Origin: Nitrococcus sp.
GTDB taxonomy: Bacteria > Pseudomonadota > Gammaproteobacteria > Nitrococcales > Nitrococcaceae
Direction: 5' to 3'
Assembly (NCBI GenBank): GCA_030452365.1
Contig: JAKDMK010000144.1
Coordinates: forward strand, 1-6,417
DNA: 6,417 nucleotides
A program made the position numbers and the translations under genes. A model generated the notes under the pieces. That model saw nothing but the letters and a program-made list of their open reading frames with translations, did not search any database and was not told where the DNA came from. Each line of letters begins with the position of its first letter. The stretch's first letter is position 1. Of this stretch, positions 5,737 to 6,417 are shown in pieces.

Positions 5737-5765
5737 TTTATCACATTTATACAAATACTTACAAT
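5737..5765 (+). promoter_or_regulatory. Promoter-like element in an AT-rich island
   Basis: TTTATC and TACAAT are separated by 17 bases within about 50 bases of AT-rich DNA (5726-5775) that contrasts with the GC-rich surroundings. No recognised plus-strand gene follows, and a TATAAA also occurs on the minus strand (5746-5751) facing the betaine operon about 570 bp away. Orientation and function are uncertain. Confidence 0.22.
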
Positions 5766-5967
5766 GCTAACACTGGGATTGAAGGAACCTCTCGCGGGCC
5801 AACTGAGACGTACGATCATTGCCAACGCGATATTCGCCATGGATCGAATCGACTATAGGCCCTCATTGCCGGGTTCGGTGGTGAACACACTGCTTTATCG
5901 CCGAACCGCGTGGCGTTGAACGGTGTGCGGGCACACTGCGCGACGTTGAGGGAGAGCACAGAGACTA

Positions 5968-6417
5968 CTACTCACCGCCGATCTCACCGTAGAAGCACAT
6001 GTGATCGTGGAAGCGATCATCCGTTTGCTCCAGACTCCCTTCGAAGCGTGGATCCTGCGGGCGGGGCTGGGCATCGATGTAGGCGGCTACGTCCCACGCC
6101 TGCTGAGTGGTTAGGAACTTGCCGCCCAGGCCCAGCGGCATGTTGGCCTTGATAAAAGACGCCGCCGTATTGACGCGGTGCATACCCGCGCCCCAGTTGT
6201 AGGAATCCGGCCCCCATAGCGGTGGAAACCAATAAGCGCCGTCGACTTTCTTACCCTCGCCGTTCGCACCGTGGCACAAGGCGCAGTCGTCGTGGAATAT
6301 CGCCTGACCGCGCTCGCGACTTGGTGGAAGCTCAGGCTCCGGCAGCTCCGGATAGCCGCGTCCGGGCAGCTCAATACCGGTCGGTGCGCCTTGCGCGAGC
6401 CAGTAGCTGTAGGTGAG
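5968..6417 (-). CDS. tsdA: TsdA-like diheme cytochrome c (thiosulfate dehydrogenase/tetrathionate reductase), C-terminal part
   Basis: The frame is open to the right edge, so the N-terminus, signal peptide and first heme domain lie outside; 149 residues remain. TsdA is a periplasmic diheme cytochrome that couples two thiosulfate molecules to tetrathionate, or the reverse. The visible part holds WLAQGAPTG...LPGRGYPELP at 6-26, ERGQAIFHDDCALCHGANGEG with the heme-binding CALCH (visible residues 45-49), FPPLWGPDSYNWGAGMHRVN (64-83), TAASFIKANMPLG (84-96), LTTQQAWDVAAYIDAQPRPQ and DPRF, and ends FYGEIGGE. This order matches the second heme domain of TsdA (Allochromatium, Campylobacter). M93 is the likely distal heme ligand; the residue before it is Asn rather than the Lys of the Allochromatium enzyme. 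A related COG3258 cytochrome of other specificity is possible. Confidence 0.82.
   Translation of the reverse strand, partial: LTYSYWLAQGAPTGIELPGRGYPELPEPELPPSRERGQAIFHDDCALCHGANGEGKKVDGAYWFPPLWGPDSYNWGAGMHRVNTAASFIKANMPLGLGGKFLTTQQAWDVAAYIDAQPRPQDPRFEGSLEQTDDRFHDHMCFYGEIGGE

Larger units (their letters stand above)
5186..5967. other. 782-bp gap upstream of the betaine operon
   Basis: No confident gene lies here. The part next to GSMT must hold the operon promoter, but I find no clear -35/-10 pair on the minus strand. Between about 5360 and 5615 the minus strand has overlapping open frames that could be a frameshifted remnant (listed separately). An AT-rich island lies at about 5726-5775. 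Small inverted repeats are seen at 5872-5878 with 5901-5907 (GGTTCGG/CCGAACC) and at 5923-5936 (GTGTGC-GG-GCACAC). No tRNA, attC site or CRISPR repeat is seen. Confidence 0.4.

Noticed and set aside
5868..5936. Inverted repeats GGTTCGG/CCGAACC and GTGTGC/GCACAC as terminator of the cytochrome gene or as a tRNA
   Set aside because: No T-run follows either hairpin in the direction of transcription, and no cloverleaf or anticodon arm can be drawn.

Overview
The window reads as chromosomal DNA of a halophilic, probably sulfur-oxidising gammaproteobacterium. Two observations support this. An adjacent gene pair makes glycine betaine de novo from glycine (GSMT and SDMT), and by memory both proteins closely resemble the Halorhodospira/Ectothiorhodospira enzymes. 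A TsdA-like thiosulfate dehydrogenase cytochrome lies nearby. A single-domain RRM protein, a REP-type repeat and a class V fructose-1,6-bisphosphatase fit a metabolically versatile proteobacterium. No species can be named from this sequence.

Positions 1-890 are a small graveyard of accessory genes. A RelE/ParE-family toxin runs off the left edge on the minus strand. Facing away from it on the plus strand is the N-terminal remnant of an integron-type tyrosine recombinase, interrupted by an in-frame stop. Further right is a MazF/PemK toxin that has lost its N-terminal third, just after a repeat-like GGGGACAGACCACG sequence. A cassette diverging from intI is the classical integron layout, but I could not find an attI or attC site.

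Positions 947-2631 hold two minus-strand genes: an unrecognised 135-residue protein with a Gly-rich tail, and upstream of it a fructose-1,6-bisphosphate aldolase/phosphatase. The latter keeps the Schiff-base Lys but carries Ser where the archaeal bifunctional enzymes have the aldolase Tyr. A 407-bp divergent gap follows, then a plus-strand RRM RNA-binding protein with a very strong intrinsic terminator and a REP-like element just beyond it.

Positions 3492-5175 are the betaine operon on the minus strand. GSMT methylates glycine towards dimethylglycine, and SDMT completes methylation to betaine. The two genes overlap by 8 nt, and the SDMT ribosome binding site lies inside the end of GSMT. A 782-bp gap follows with no confident gene, holding one possible frameshifted ORF remnant and one AT-rich island. 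The C-terminal half of the TsdA-like cytochrome, also minus strand, runs off the right edge.

No clearly new multi-gene system is visible. The best leads are the decayed integron/toxin island, the altered FBPA/P active site, and the Asn-Met heme-ligand variant of the cytochrome.
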